Shown piece by piece: positions 34,704-44,274 of a DNA stretch of 61,227 nucleotides (position 1 is the first letter of the stretch; each line of letters begins with the position of its first letter). The notes beneath the pieces are model-generated. The model saw only the letters and a program-made list of their open reading frames with translations, did no database searches and was not told the DNA's origin. The stretch spans positions 1-61,227 of the forward strand of contig NZ_BFBX01000010.1 in the NCBI RefSeq assembly GCF_003851045.1, in the 5' to 3' direction. The DNA comes from Paenibacillus sp. 598K. Lineage in GTDB: Bacteria; Bacillota; Bacilli; Paenibacillales; Paenibacillaceae. Both the position numbers and the translations under genes were made by a program.

Positions 34704-35591
34704 TTGGTTGAACGCGCAACATGGTCGAGGAAGCTGTTTCTTGGATTCAATTATGTGGTGTTAGCACTGATTTCTTTCTTGTGTCTGTTTCCGATCCTGC
34801 AGATGGTGGCGATCTCGTTCAGCTCGGGCACTGCGGCGGCATCGGGACGGGTGACGCTGTTTCCGATCGATTTTACCACCGATGCGTATCGCTATGTACT
34901 GCGCAATCAAGCGTTCATGGATGCCGTATGGGTCTCCGTGGAACGCGTAGTGCTGGGCTGTTCGTTACAGATGATCTTGCTCATCCTGATTGCTTATCCG
35001 CTATCGCGAGAGGTATCGGCCTTCCGTCACCGCACCTTATACGTATGGTTTTTTATGATCACGATCCTGTTCAGCGGCGGGTTGATCCCGACCTACCTGG
35101 TGATCAAGCAGACGGGACTGATCGATACGATCTGGGCGTTGGTCATTCCGTCCGCGGTTCCGGTATTCAGTGTGGTGTTGCTGCTTAATTTTTTCCGAAG
35201 CCTGCCCAAGGAATTGGCGGAGGCGGCATTTATAGACGGGGCGGGGCACTGGACGACGTTGTTCAAAATCTATGTTCCCTTGTCCAAGCCAGGGATTGCT
35301 ACGCTGCTGCTCTTCTCGGTGGTCGGACATTGGAACTCCTGGTTCGACGGCATCATCTATATGAACTCGCCTGACAAGTACCCGCTGCAAAGCTATTTGC
35401 AATCGATTGTGTTAATGAAGCAGGATTCGGCCGCATTATCGGTCATGGATGCATCCGTTTTGGCCAATCTGTCCGACCGGACATTGAAATCCGCGCAAAT
35501 CGGTTTGGGCGCTTTGCCGATCTTGATGGTCTACCCGTTTCTTCAGCGATACTTCATGAAGGGCATCGTCATGGGCAGCGTCAAAGAATAA
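34704..35591 (+). CDS. Sugar ABC transporter permease (YtcP type)
   Basis: A 295-residue permease with the first helix FNYVVLALISFLCLFPILQM, then ISFSSG, an EAA loop at AEAAFIDGAGHWTTLFKIYV, and the C-terminus QRYFMKGIVMGSVKE typical of YtcP-like proteins. TTG start at 34704 behind a G6 run; it lies 13 bases after the partner permease. The longer upstream frame is inside that gene. Together the two form the channel for the binding protein at 31979. Confidence 0.92.
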   Translation: MVERATWSRKLFLGFNYVVLALISFLCLFPILQMVAISFSSGTAAASGRVTLFPIDFTTDAYRYVLRNQAFMDAVWVSVERVVLGCSLQMILLILIAYPLSREVSAFRHRTLYVWFFMITILFSGGLIPTYLVIKQTGLIDTIWALVIPSAVPVFSVVLLLNFFRSLPKELAEAAFIDGAGHWTTLFKIYVPLSKPGIATLLLFSVVGHWNSWFDGIIYMNSPDKYPLQSYLQSIVLMKQDSAALSVMDASVLANLSDRTLKSAQIGLGALPILMVYPFLQRYFMKGIVMGSVKE

Positions 35592-35622
35592 CACAGATCA
35601 AACAACCAGGAGAGTGATGGGG

Positions 35623-37407
35623 ATGGCGGAACAAGCGCAAGTCATAGCCGATATCGCAACCTTGCAAGCAACGGAAGGCGAGTACGACGGTCAACTGGTG
35701 GAGGTCGTCAGTTATTACGGCACCTGGGCAAGCGATCCTCGCGGTCCGGTAGGCGGAGGCTGCTTCATCTGGTCTGCCGCCAGCACGGCCGCAGACGACG
35801 GCGGGCTGGTAATCCAGGCCACGGGGGTAGCCATCGGACGTTGGATCAGGCGCGATGCCCGCGTCGTAACCCCGGAGATGTTCGGATCGGTCTGTGGCGG
35901 GGCAGACGATACGCAAGTTTTTGTCCGCATGTTTGCTGCTCAGCTCCCAGTGGAGTTAGGGCCCTACACGTACGTCGTTGCCCCCAAAGCGCCAGCCGGG
36001 GAATACCAGCCGACCAATCACAGAGGCAGCTTGTTCAAGCCCAAAGCAAGCGTTCGCGGCGTGCCAGGCAAGTCGAGGCTTCAGTATTATGTGCCGGGGA
36101 CCAATTTACAGGGATATTTTTTGGCCTTGCGGGATGTCGTTGGCATTACGATCGAGGGCATTCATTTTTACGGCGGCGACGGGGGCATTATCATTGATCC
36201 GATCAGCGATTATTCCGTCAGCAATATCTCCATTATTAACTGCCACTTCGAGAGTCAGGATGATATTGCCGTGTGCTGCGGAAGACAGCTGGCACTGGAT
36301 GTGAATGCCAAGCTGAACAGTAAGGTCAAAATCCGGGGATGCACGTTTACCGGGATCGGCGGACATGCGGTTGTGGTGACCCAGGCCCGAGACGCTATCG
36401 TCACCGGCAACTTTTTTGACCGTGTCTGGGCAGGCGAAGGGGTGAATGCGGGCGGTTACTGTATCGATATCAGCCAAGGGGTCCGAGGCTGCGTAGTTGC
36501 AGACAATGTCGCGCGCAACAGCACCTATTTTATGAAGACGGAGTCTTACACGGTAGAAGGCTCTACCCCCGAAGCGTGTCTGACGACGGATATCGTCATC
36601 GCCAACAACGAGTGCATCGACATGCGCCCTGTATATCAGTCCGGCAGCTATGTCAGCGGTTTTGCCATCCTGATCAACAGCCGATCGGGCAATGTCATCA
36701 TCGAGGGCAACCGGCTCACCTACAACAAAGGGAACGGGGTGTATATCTATAGCTCCTCGCCCAGCGAGGGGGCGGTGCAGGTCAGAGGCAATCTGATCGT
36801 GCAGACGGATGCCGGCAATTATGAGAGCAGCGGGATCTTCTGTTCGCCCGACAGCAGCAAGCGGGCCGTTATTCAGGGGAATACCGTGCATGGCTTCTAT
36901 AACGGGATCGTCTGTAACTTGGGCAAGATGGCGGTTCATGACAACGATGTTGTGGCGATCAAATCCGGCGTCACCGTTCACAGCTCGTCCGAGGTTTCGA
37001 TTGAAGGGAATGATCTGCGGGGGGAGACGGGCATGATCTTTCCGGTTACGACCGCGCAGTTCTACAAGCGGGCGCGTATTTGCGAGAATCGCGTGCAGTC
37101 CACGATAGGCTGCGGACTGGACTTGTCGCTCGCTGCCAATCCGATCGGCTTCATCGTGCAAGGCAATGTGTTCGAGAAATCGACGGAAAACACGAATCCA
37201 GCCTTCTATGCCGAGGGCGTGGAATCGGCCGTTATTTCCAGCAATGTTTTTCGCGTGCCGAGCCCTTCGTCCAAAGCGCTGGGTCTCTATTCGACGACGA
37301 AAACCTCCATTCTCCGAGATAACCTGACCAATGGCATCCATCAGATCGTAACGACGGATGCGCTTACCGTGCAGGATGGGAATCTAACGACTGTCGCGAA
37401 CCTATAG
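35623..37407 (+). CDS. Right-handed beta-helix protein with tailspike-like N-terminus
   Basis: A 594-residue protein. The first ~110 residues resemble the entry domain of phage tailspikes and Pectate_lyase_3 proteins (YYGTWASDPRGPVGGGCFIW, STAADDGGLVIQATG, VAIGRWIRRD, FGSVCGGADDT). The rest is a series of short repeats (NNECIDM, GNRLTYNKGNGVYIYSS, GNTVHGFYNGI, GNDLRGETG) typical of a parallel beta-helix such as PL, GH28 or C5-epimerase folds. No signal peptide, so it would work in the cytoplasm, unusual for this fold. ATG 35623 fits the AGGAGAG ribosome site; GTG 35614 and ATG 35617 are too close. Likely a polysaccharide lyase, hydrolase or epimerase on an imported oligosaccharide; activity unproven. 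Confidence 0.85.
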   Translation: MAEQAQVIADIATLQATEGEYDGQLVEVVSYYGTWASDPRGPVGGGCFIWSAASTAADDGGLVIQATGVAIGRWIRRDARVVTPEMFGSVCGGADDTQVFVRMFAAQLPVELGPYTYVVAPKAPAGEYQPTNHRGSLFKPKASVRGVPGKSRLQYYVPGTNLQGYFLALRDVVGITIEGIHFYGGDGGIIIDPISDYSVSNISIINCHFESQDDIAVCCGRQLALDVNAKLNSKVKIRGCTFTGIGGHAVVVTQARDAIVTGNFFDRVWAGEGVNAGGYCIDISQGVRGCVVADNVARNSTYFMKTESYTVEGSTPEACLTTDIVIANNECIDMRPVYQSGSYVSGFAILINSRSGNVIIEGNRLTYNKGNGVYIYSSSPSEGAVQVRGNLIVQTDAGNYESSGIFCSPDSSKRAVIQGNTVHGFYNGIVCNLGKMAVHDNDVVAIKSGVTVHSSSEVSIEGNDLRGETGMIFPVTTAQFYKRARICENRVQSTIGCGLDLSLAANPIGFIVQGNVFEKSTENTNPAFYAEGVESAVISSNVFRVPSPSSKALGLYSTTKTSILRDNLTNGIHQIVTTDALTVQDGNLTTVANL

Positions 37408-37460
37408 CGGTTCCCGGGGCAGCACAGCAATGAACCTATACAAGACAGGAGCAGAAAACG

Positions 37461-38543
37461 ATGAGTAAAATTCGTCTGGGAATTATCGGATGCGGCAACA
37501 TGGCGGATAGTCATGGTCAAGGCTTCCAGGAATTGATCGATCGCATGGAGGTCGCCGTCACCTGCGACATCGTGCTCGAAAGAGCGCAAGCAGCAGCAGA
37601 GGTGGCCGGGGCCAAGCTGGCTGTCGCCGATTACCATGAGATGCTGGAGCATGTGGATGCCGTTCTCGTCGTGCTGCCGCATGACCTGCATTTCGAGGTG
37701 GGCATGACCTGCTTGAAGGCGGGCAAGCATGTGCTCATGGAGAAGCCGATGTGCAATACCGAGGAAGAGTGTATCGAGCTGATTCGCACGGCTGAGCGTG
37801 AGGGCAAGGTGCTGATGACGGCCTATCCGGTTCGATTCTGGCCGATCGTGCGCAAGCTCAAGGCACTGATCGAGGAGAAGACGTACGGAGATTGCTTTCA
37901 GTTGTCGATCTGGACCGAGCAGTATACAAGGCATGACGAGGGACACTGGATTCAATCGGCCCAAAGCCTCGGGGGCGGTCAATTTTTCAGCCATGGCTGT
38001 CACTATGTCGATCTGATGCTCTGGATACTCGGACGTCCCGTCCGGGGGACGCATCTCGGCACGAACTTCGGGACGCCCTGGATGGAAAAAGAGGGGACGA
38101 GCAATGTAGCTATCGAGTTCGAGAGCGGCGCGCTCGGCTATCACTTCGGAACCTGGGGAGCCCGCGGCACCCGGTTAGGCTGGAGTATTCATGCGCATTG
38201 CACCGAGGGCATGCTGGAGATCAACCTCGCGGAACGCAAGCTCTATCTTCACGCCCATATGAATGAAGAGAAAGCGAATTTGGACACGTCGTCCAGCACC
38301 CAGGTGCTGATGGACATCGAATCGGCCGGGAAGTTTACGCATTTCGAGCTGGAGCATTTCCTCGAATGTATCCAAACGGGACAACGGCCGATGACTGACG
38401 GTCCGACCAGTCTGCAAGGACTGCGTCTCATCTGGCGATTGTATGAAGCTGAGCGCACGAATACGGTTGCCAATCTGCAAGGCCTGGGATTCGAGGATGA
38501 TTGGGAGAAGGTTGAAGGCGGAGTAACGAGTAGCTTTGGGTGA
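37461..38543 (+). CDS. Gfo/Idh/MocA family oxidoreductase
   Basis: A 360-residue oxidoreductase with GIIGCGNMADSH, Lys motif HVLMEKPMCNTEEEC and active-site segment LGGGQFFSHGCHYVDLMLWILG. It closely resembles the protein at 22693-23703, so both probably act on related sugars. ATG start with AGGAG nine bases upstream. First of five Gfo/Idh proteins in the 17-gene operon, 53 bases after the beta-helix gene. Confidence 0.92.
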   Translation: MSKIRLGIIGCGNMADSHGQGFQELIDRMEVAVTCDIVLERAQAAAEVAGAKLAVADYHEMLEHVDAVLVVLPHDLHFEVGMTCLKAGKHVLMEKPMCNTEEECIELIRTAEREGKVLMTAYPVRFWPIVRKLKALIEEKTYGDCFQLSIWTEQYTRHDEGHWIQSAQSLGGGQFFSHGCHYVDLMLWILGRPVRGTHLGTNFGTPWMEKEGTSNVAIEFESGALGYHFGTWGARGTRLGWSIHAHCTEGMLEINLAERKLYLHAHMNEEKANLDTSSSTQVLMDIESAGKFTHFELEHFLECIQTGQRPMTDGPTSLQGLRLIWRLYEAERTNTVANLQGLGFEDDWEKVEGGVTSSFG

Positions 38544-38571
38544 TCAAGCCTAACTATTGGGAGGTACGACC

Positions 38572-39585
38572 ATGTTCAAGATCGGAATTATCGGCTGCGG
38601 GAATTTGGGACGGACGCATGCCACATGCATAGCAGAGCTGGAGGGAATGGCCTCGTCGGCTTATTGCGATGTCTACGAGCCCAATGCCCTGCAGTTGCTG
38701 GAGACCTTCGGCGGAGATTACGCGACTAGCGACCCGGAGCAGTTGTTCGCAGACCCGGAGCTGGATGCGATTTACGTGACGACGCAGCACGATACGCATG
38801 CCGAATATTGCATTCGTGCGCTGGACGCCGGGAAGCATGTGCTTGTCGAAAAGCCCTTGGCAATGACCTTGGAGCAATGTCTCGCCATCGGCGAGGCGGT
38901 GAACCGCTCGGGGAGGATGTTATTTACCGCCTTCAAGATGCGGTATTATGAGCTGCTGTGGAAGGCCAAGGAGCTGATCCCCCAACCCGTGACGATTACA
39001 ATGCAGATGATGGATGACCGCTGGGGCAACGGGATCTGGCCCAACGATCCCGTCAAGGGCGGCGGCAACGTCATCAGCCAGGGCTGCCATTCCGCCGATA
39101 TTATGCGCTTCGTGGCGGGGGGCGATCCGGTAGAGGTCTATGCGGCGGGCGGCAACTACTATCAGCCGAGCGGCGTCATCGACAATCTGGTCGCTGTCTT
39201 CCGTTTCGACAACGGCGCTGCGGGCTCCCTGGTCCAGGGGGATTGCAATTGTCCGCCGCTGGCCAGCAAGTTTTTTATGCAGCTCTTCGCCGAAGGAAAG
39301 TCCGTTACGCTCTCCGATCGACTGACGACGCTGACCTACTCGGAGGCGGGCAAGGAGCCGCAGATCTTCACGGGCACCGAATCGGGCTTCATGGAAGAGA
39401 ACAAGGCGTTCTTGCGCTGCTTGCAGGAAAACGGCAAAGCGACGATCGACCATGTGGACGGCTTGTATGCGACGTTGATGGTGCTCCAGGCGATCGCTTC
39501 GCTAGGCAGCGGCAAGCCGGAGCCGATCCAGGCGTACGTGGAGCGGGCGCTTGCAAGCTCCGCCGAACCCGGGAGCGGACGATGA
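38572..39585 (+). CDS. Gfo/Idh/MocA family oxidoreductase
   Basis: A 337-residue member with a complete GIIGCGNLGRTH nucleotide motif, HVLVEKPLAMTLEQC, and an active-site segment KGGGNVISQGCHSADIMRFVAG with the catalytic His. ATG 38572 is chosen over an earlier GTG because GGGAGG sits just upstream. Its stop overlaps the enolase-superfamily gene as ATGA, so oxidation by this enzyme and the enolase-type reaction may be consecutive steps. Confidence 0.92.
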   Translation: MFKIGIIGCGNLGRTHATCIAELEGMASSAYCDVYEPNALQLLETFGGDYATSDPEQLFADPELDAIYVTTQHDTHAEYCIRALDAGKHVLVEKPLAMTLEQCLAIGEAVNRSGRMLFTAFKMRYYELLWKAKELIPQPVTITMQMMDDRWGNGIWPNDPVKGGGNVISQGCHSADIMRFVAGGDPVEVYAAGGNYYQPSGVIDNLVAVFRFDNGAAGSLVQGDCNCPPLASKFFMQLFAEGKSVTLSDRLTTLTYSEAGKEPQIFTGTESGFMEENKAFLRCLQENGKATIDHVDGLYATLMVLQAIASLGSGKPEPIQAYVERALASSAEPGSGR

Positions 39586-40889
39586 TCCGCATTGCGCACA
39601 CGCAATGGGCCGAGATGAAGGAGCCGTTATTGTCTCCTTTTGGATTCAAGGGCGGCAGCTTGTCGGAGCTATGGCAGATCATTGTGGGGATGCGCGACGA
39701 GGACGGGGCATTGGGCATGGGCGTTGGCGTGCAAAGCGTCTTATGGTCCGATTCCCGGGTATTTGTCCGCTACGGCGAAGCGGCAGGGAACGCGCTGATG
39801 GCCGATCTGACCAGTTACGCCTTGACGCTGGCCGGCGAATCGTCCTGCGAGACGCCGATCCATCTGCTGGAGCAGCTCGTGCCGGAGGCGCTGGCTTATG
39901 GCCGGGTACGAACCGGCATCTCCGATCTGCGTACGACCTTCGCGCTGAACGCGCTCGTTGCCATCGATCAGGCGGCCTGGGCGCTCTACAGCCGAGGAAG
40001 AGCAGGGGGCTTCGACAAGCTAGTGCCGGAGGCTTACGCCCATGCGCTGGCGCCGCCGCAGTCGGAGTTAGCCGGCATCCCGGTCATTGGCTACGGCCTC
40101 TCCGATGAAGCGATCAGGCACCTCCTGGACGAAGGGTATTTCCTGTTGAAGATCAAGATCGGGGCCGATCCCGATCAGGACGGCGATCTGGACAAGATGC
40201 TGATGTGGGACATGCAGCGGCTGACGACCATTCACGGCATCGCCTCTGCCTACGATACCGCCTATACGCTCAGCGGCAAGATTGTCTACTATCTGGACGC
40301 CAACGGCAGATATGACACCAAGGCGCGCTTGATGCGATTGCTCGAGCATGCCGAGCGGATCGGCGCACTGGAGCGAATCGTCCTGCTGGAGGAGCCGTTC
40401 GACGAGAAGAGCGAGATCGACGTGAGCGACGTACCCGTCCGTTGTGCTGCCGACGAAAGCGTGCATGACGAGCAAGATGCGCGGCTGCGGATCGACATGG
40501 GCTATGGCGCCATGGCGTTAAAGCCGATCGCCAAGACGATGAGCGTCAGCCTGAAGGTGGCGGCATATGCCCATCGTCGCGGGGTGCCGTGTTTTTGCGC
40601 CGACCTGACGGCCAATCCGCTGCTGGCGGATTGGAACAAGACGCTGGCGGCCTTCCTCGCTCCCTTGCCGGAGCTGAAGATTGGCGCGGTCGAGATGAAC
40701 GGGTATCAAAACTATAAGAACTGGGAGCGGATGCTGCGCATGCATCCGCTGTCCGGCGCGCCCTGGATCGAGCCGGACAGGGGCATCTACAGGCTCGACG
40801 AGCGATTTTTCGCGACGCTGGGCGGCGCGTTGTCCGTCAGCTCGCATTACGAAGCGCGATTATACGAGGAAATGGGGCAACCATCATGA
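39582..40889 (+). CDS. Enolase-superfamily enzyme (mandelate racemase/MLE-like)
   Basis: A 435-residue protein of the enolase superfamily. The second-strand KxK motif (LLKIKIG), metal ligands in YYLDANGRYD (Asp) and LLEEPFDE (Glu), a third acidic site in CAADESVHD, and the late ALKPIAKTMS Lys are present, so both sugar-acid dehydratase and racemase chemistry are possible. The frame extends far upstream inside the preceding gene; ATG 39582 gives a four-base overlap and the natural N-terminus. It also overlaps the next Gfo-like gene as ATGA. A role in removing water from an acid sugar or epimerising it is the best inference. Confidence 0.87.
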   Translation: MIRIAHTQWAEMKEPLLSPFGFKGGSLSELWQIIVGMRDEDGALGMGVGVQSVLWSDSRVFVRYGEAAGNALMADLTSYALTLAGESSCETPIHLLEQLVPEALAYGRVRTGISDLRTTFALNALVAIDQAAWALYSRGRAGGFDKLVPEAYAHALAPPQSELAGIPVIGYGLSDEAIRHLLDEGYFLLKIKIGADPDQDGDLDKMLMWDMQRLTTIHGIASAYDTAYTLSGKIVYYLDANGRYDTKARLMRLLEHAERIGALERIVLLEEPFDEKSEIDVSDVPVRCAADESVHDEQDARLRIDMGYGAMALKPIAKTMSVSLKVAAYAHRRGVPCFCADLTANPLLADWNKTLAAFLAPLPELKIGAVEMNGYQNYKNWERMLRMHPLSGAPWIEPDRGIYRLDERFFATLGGALSVSSHYEARLYEEMGQPS

Positions 40890-41803
40890 AACGTCTGAGA
40901 GTCGGTCTCGTGGACCTGGACACCTCGCATCCCGGCAGCTTCGTGCCGCTGCTGCGGGAGCTGGGTCACGAGGTGACGGGCGTATTCGATAGCGGCACGG
41001 TCTATGAGGCCGGTTATGCGGCCGCGTTTGCCCGCGAGCACGGTATCGAAGCCGTATGCGATACATTGGAGGAGCTGGCGGATCGGGTAGACGCGGTGTT
41101 CATTCATAGCTGCGATTGGGAGCTGCATGTGCGTCATGCCGAAGCCTTCGTCGCTGCGGGAGTAGCCGTCTTCGTCGACAAGCCGATGGCCGGAAGCGTG
41201 CAGGATCTGCGGCGGATGACGGACTGGACCCGGCAGGGCGCGATTCTGACGGGCGGCTCGGCCCTGCGCTATTGCCGCGAGGTTCAGGCCTGGAGCGCGC
41301 GGGGGATTCCCGCCGAGGATTGGGTGTACGGACTGGCCGGGTGTGCGGTGGATGAATTCAACTATGGTATCCATGCGTACACCTTGCTGCACGGCTTGAT
41401 GGGTTCAGGGATTGCATCTGTGCGCCATCTGGGCGAGCGGGCGCAGCGGCAGATCGAATTGACCTGGAAGGATGGCCGCACGGGGATGATCAGCATCGGC
41501 AGGACGGCGGGTTATCTGCCGTTCTATGCGACCCTTGTTACGCATAAGCAGGTAGAGCACTGGCAAGTCGACAACACGTTATTGTATCGCGCCCTGCTGG
41601 AGGCCGTGCTGCCTTATCTGGCCGGCGAGGCGCCCGCCCCTGTAGCGTTCGAAGAGCTGGTCGAGGTCGAATATGCGGCCTTGGCTGCCAGACGATCGGC
41701 AGAGCTGGGCGGACGGGTCGTGTCGCTGGATGAGCTTCCGAGCGATTACGCCGGATACGAGGGTCCGGCATTTGCCCGGTATTATCAAGCGCTGGTGCGA
41801 TAG
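40886..41803 (+). CDS. Divergent Gfo/Idh/MocA-like oxidoreductase
   Basis: A short (305 residues) Gfo/Idh-like protein. The nucleotide loop reads GLVDLDTSHPGSF in place of GxGxxG, the Lys motif is VFVDKPMAG (DKP for EKP), and the active-site helix is VDEFNYGIHAYTLLHGLMG. A similar loop (HPHIGIF) and DKP occur in the protein at 46537-47556, so these two form a distinct subgroup. Whether it still binds NAD(P) is uncertain. Four-base overlap with the enolase-type gene. Confidence 0.82.
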   Translation: MKRLRVGLVDLDTSHPGSFVPLLRELGHEVTGVFDSGTVYEAGYAAAFAREHGIEAVCDTLEELADRVDAVFIHSCDWELHVRHAEAFVAAGVAVFVDKPMAGSVQDLRRMTDWTRQGAILTGGSALRYCREVQAWSARGIPAEDWVYGLAGCAVDEFNYGIHAYTLLHGLMGSGIASVRHLGERAQRQIELTWKDGRTGMISIGRTAGYLPFYATLVTHKQVEHWQVDNTLLYRALLEAVLPYLAGEAPAPVAFEELVEVEYAALAARRSAELGGRVVSLDELPSDYAGYEGPAFARYYQALVR

Positions 41804-41828
41804 CGGGGAGATAAAGGAGGAACAGCTC

Positions 41829-42926
41829 ATGTCATCGTTTGTGGAGGAGCTGGACACGCCGGCCGTGGTCATCGATCTGGATCGGCTGGATCGCAACCTG
41901 CGTCAGACGAGCGATCGGGCGGCTAGGGCAGGCGTGAAGCTAAGGCCGCATATCAAGACGCACAAAAGCATCTGGATTGCCAAGCGGCAGCTGGCGCTCG
42001 GCGCCTGCGGGATCACCGTCGCCAAGCTCGGAGAGGCCGAGGTGATGGCGGAGGCCGGGATCGAGGATATCTTGATCGCGTATCCGATCCTGGGCGCTCG
42101 CAAGCTTGCCAGGCTGGCCGCGCTCATCGAGAAGGCCAGGGTCACTGTCGGCGTGGACAGCGTGGAAGCGGCCGAAGGGCTATCGCGCCTGGGACTTACG
42201 CTGGGTACCCGGATTCCGTTATACCTGGATGTGAACTCCGGGCTGGATCGATGCGGAGCCGAGCCCGGCGCGCCGTCCGCCGAGATCGGCCTGCGTCTGG
42301 CGGAGCTGGCGGGCGTGGAGCTCGTCGGCCTCATGACGCATGCCGGTCATGCGTACAGCCGGTCTACCGTCGACGGCTGCAGAGAGGTTGCGCATGCGGA
42401 AGCGCAGGCGCTGCTTGCCACACAGGAGCAATTGCGGGCGCAAGGGATAACGGTCCTAGAGATCAGTGTCGGCTCCACGCCGACGAGCAAGTTCATCGGG
42501 GAAGTGAAGGGCATAACCGAGATGCGTCCGGGCGCTTATGTATTCGGCGATGGCTCGCAATTATACCCCGGCACGATTGCGCTGGAGGAATGCGCGATGC
42601 ACATCTATGCCACCGTCGTCAGCGCGCCGCGTCCTGGCACGCTGATCCTCGATGCGGGCTCGAAGACGTTAACGACGGACGTCAGCGTTCATCGCCCGGG
42701 GTACGGCTATGTGCCCGATCATCCGGACGCCGTCATCGAGCGGCTCAGCGAAGAGCATGCGATCATGCGCGTCCCGGACGATTGCTCGTTGCGCATCGGC
42801 GACGTCGTGTCCATCATCCCCAATCATTGCTGTACCGTTGTCAACCTGCAGGATGGATTAATCGGTGTACGCAACGGGCGCTTCGAGCGCGAGCTGCCCG
42901 TCGACGCGCGCGGACGAATACGATAA
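41829..42926 (+). CDS. D-threonine aldolase/D-serine dehydratase-like PLP enzyme
   Basis: A 365-residue fold-type III PLP enzyme (DSD1/D-threonine aldolase branch). The N-terminal DTPAVVIDLDRLDRNL, the PLP-lysine motif RPHIKTHK (Lys43) and the C-terminal metal motif IPNHCCTVVN, which holds zinc in family members, are present. It would cleave or dehydrate a D-3-hydroxy-amino acid, forming glycine plus an aldehyde, or a keto acid plus ammonia by way of an enamine. ATG 41829 has AGGAGG upstream; the longer frame lies in the preceding gene. A RidA homologue in the same operon supports the enamine route. Confidence 0.9.
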   Translation: MSSFVEELDTPAVVIDLDRLDRNLRQTSDRAARAGVKLRPHIKTHKSIWIAKRQLALGACGITVAKLGEAEVMAEAGIEDILIAYPILGARKLARLAALIEKARVTVGVDSVEAAEGLSRLGLTLGTRIPLYLDVNSGLDRCGAEPGAPSAEIGLRLAELAGVELVGLMTHAGHAYSRSTVDGCREVAHAEAQALLATQEQLRAQGITVLEISVGSTPTSKFIGEVKGITEMRPGAYVFGDGSQLYPGTIALEECAMHIYATVVSAPRPGTLILDAGSKTLTTDVSVHRPGYGYVPDHPDAVIERLSEEHAIMRVPDDCSLRIGDVVSIIPNHCCTVVNLQDGLIGVRNGRFERELPVDARGRIR

Positions 42927-42948
42927 TGCGAGGCGAAAGGATGAAAGC

Positions 42949-44274
42949 ATGAAGCAGGAGAGATTGTCTGATCGCATCGGGGAATGGATGGCGAACAATC
43001 AAGCGTCTGCTGTTGAGCTCGCTCAGCAGTTGATCCGCACGGCAAGCGTCAATCGTCCGCCGTCAGGCGACGAGCGCGCCGTGCAACAGACGATCGCGGC
43101 TTGGCTGCGCGCCGAGGGTGCGGAGGTCGAGATGTATGACATCGAGAGCGTGCGGGGGCTCGTAGACCATCCCGCCTACTTCCCGGGGAGGGAGTACGCG
43201 GGCAGGCCCAATGTCGTCGGCCGCTTCAGAGGCGCAGGCGGCGGCAGGTCCTTGCTGTTCTCGAGTCATGCGGATACAGTCGCCGAAGGGAGAAGGCCAT
43301 GGGCCTTCCCGCCCTTGGGCGGCCTCGTCCGCGAGGGACGGCTGTATGGCCGCGGCGCTTACGATATGAAGGGCGGGCTGGCCGCCTCCCTGATGGCGAT
43401 CCGCTGTCTGCGTGAGTTGCAGGTGGAGCTGCTGGGCGATGTGATCGCCGAGAGCGTCGTCGACGAGGAGTACGGGGGCTCCAACGGAGCGCTGGCCGCT
43501 CGTCTGCACGGACCGGACGCGGATATGGCGATTATCCCGGAGCCGAGCAACTTGAAGCTGTATCCCGCCCATCTCGGAGGCGGCGCCTGGAAGGCGCGAT
43601 TCACGGGCAAAAACGGCATCGTATTTAATGGCGAGCAGATCGTCAACCCTCTCGATGCGGCAGTGGAGTTCGTGCAGTTGCTCCAGGCCTTCGGCCGGTA
43701 TTGGCGCGAGCGCTGGCCGGCCCCGGAGCTGTGGCGCGGCAGCAAGCCAGCCGAGGTCTTCGCGATGAAGCTCGTCACCGGGGACCCGACCCGCGAGGTA
43801 GCCGAGATGTCGGACAAGGCCGAGGTCGATTTCTGGATCGAGAGCTACCCCGGCATCAGCGGGGAACAGGTGCTGGAGGCGTTCCGGACGTTCTACGGCT
43901 CGCGCGTGGACGATTATCCGGCGCTGCTCGCGTGTCCGCTCGAGCTCTCTCCGATCATTCGTTATCTGGAGGCAAGCGCCGTGCCGGAGGACGAGCGCAG
44001 TCGGACCTTTATCCGCCTCGCCCAGGCGGCGGGAGAGCGGGCGCTTGGCACGTCTGTCGGGGAGCCGGAGGGTGCCCCGTTTACGTGCGACGCCTTCATG
44101 TTCAATCTGTATAGCCGCACCCCTGCGCTCGTGCTCGGCCCGACGGGAGGCAACGCTCATGCGCCGGATGAATATTTGGAGCTGGACAGTTATTTCGCGC
44201 TGATCCGCTGGTATGCCGAGCTGATCGCGGACTGGTGCGGCGTCGACTCGTCCTTGGGAGCGGAGCGCTCATGA
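42949..44274 (+). CDS. M20 family metallohydrolase
   Basis: A 441-residue M20 enzyme (ArgE/DapE/acetylornithine deacetylase type). Zinc motifs are in order: SSHADTVAEG (His, Asp), GRGAYDMKGG (Asp), VVDEEYGG (Glu-Glu) and a late NAHAPDEYL (His). The middle dimerisation domain is complete. ATG 42949 with AAAGGATG upstream is chosen; the frame extends back into the PLP enzyme gene. Probable N-deacylase or peptidase releasing an amino acid for the neighbouring PLP enzymes. The stop overlaps the M81 gene as ATGA. Confidence 0.92.
   Translation: MKQERLSDRIGEWMANNQASAVELAQQLIRTASVNRPPSGDERAVQQTIAAWLRAEGAEVEMYDIESVRGLVDHPAYFPGREYAGRPNVVGRFRGAGGGRSLLFSSHADTVAEGRRPWAFPPLGGLVREGRLYGRGAYDMKGGLAASLMAIRCLRELQVELLGDVIAESVVDEEYGGSNGALAARLHGPDADMAIIPEPSNLKLYPAHLGGGAWKARFTGKNGIVFNGEQIVNPLDAAVEFVQLLQAFGRYWRERWPAPELWRGSKPAEVFAMKLVTGDPTREVAEMSDKAEVDFWIESYPGISGEQVLEAFRTFYGSRVDDYPALLACPLELSPIIRYLEASAVPEDERSRTFIRLAQAAGERALGTSVGEPEGAPFTCDAFMFNLYSRTPALVLGPTGGNAHAPDEYLELDSYFALIRWYAELIADWCGVDSSLGAERS

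Noticed and set aside
35623..37407. Prophage remnant inferred from the tailspike-like protein
   Set aside because: No other phage gene is nearby and the gene is embedded in a metabolic operon.
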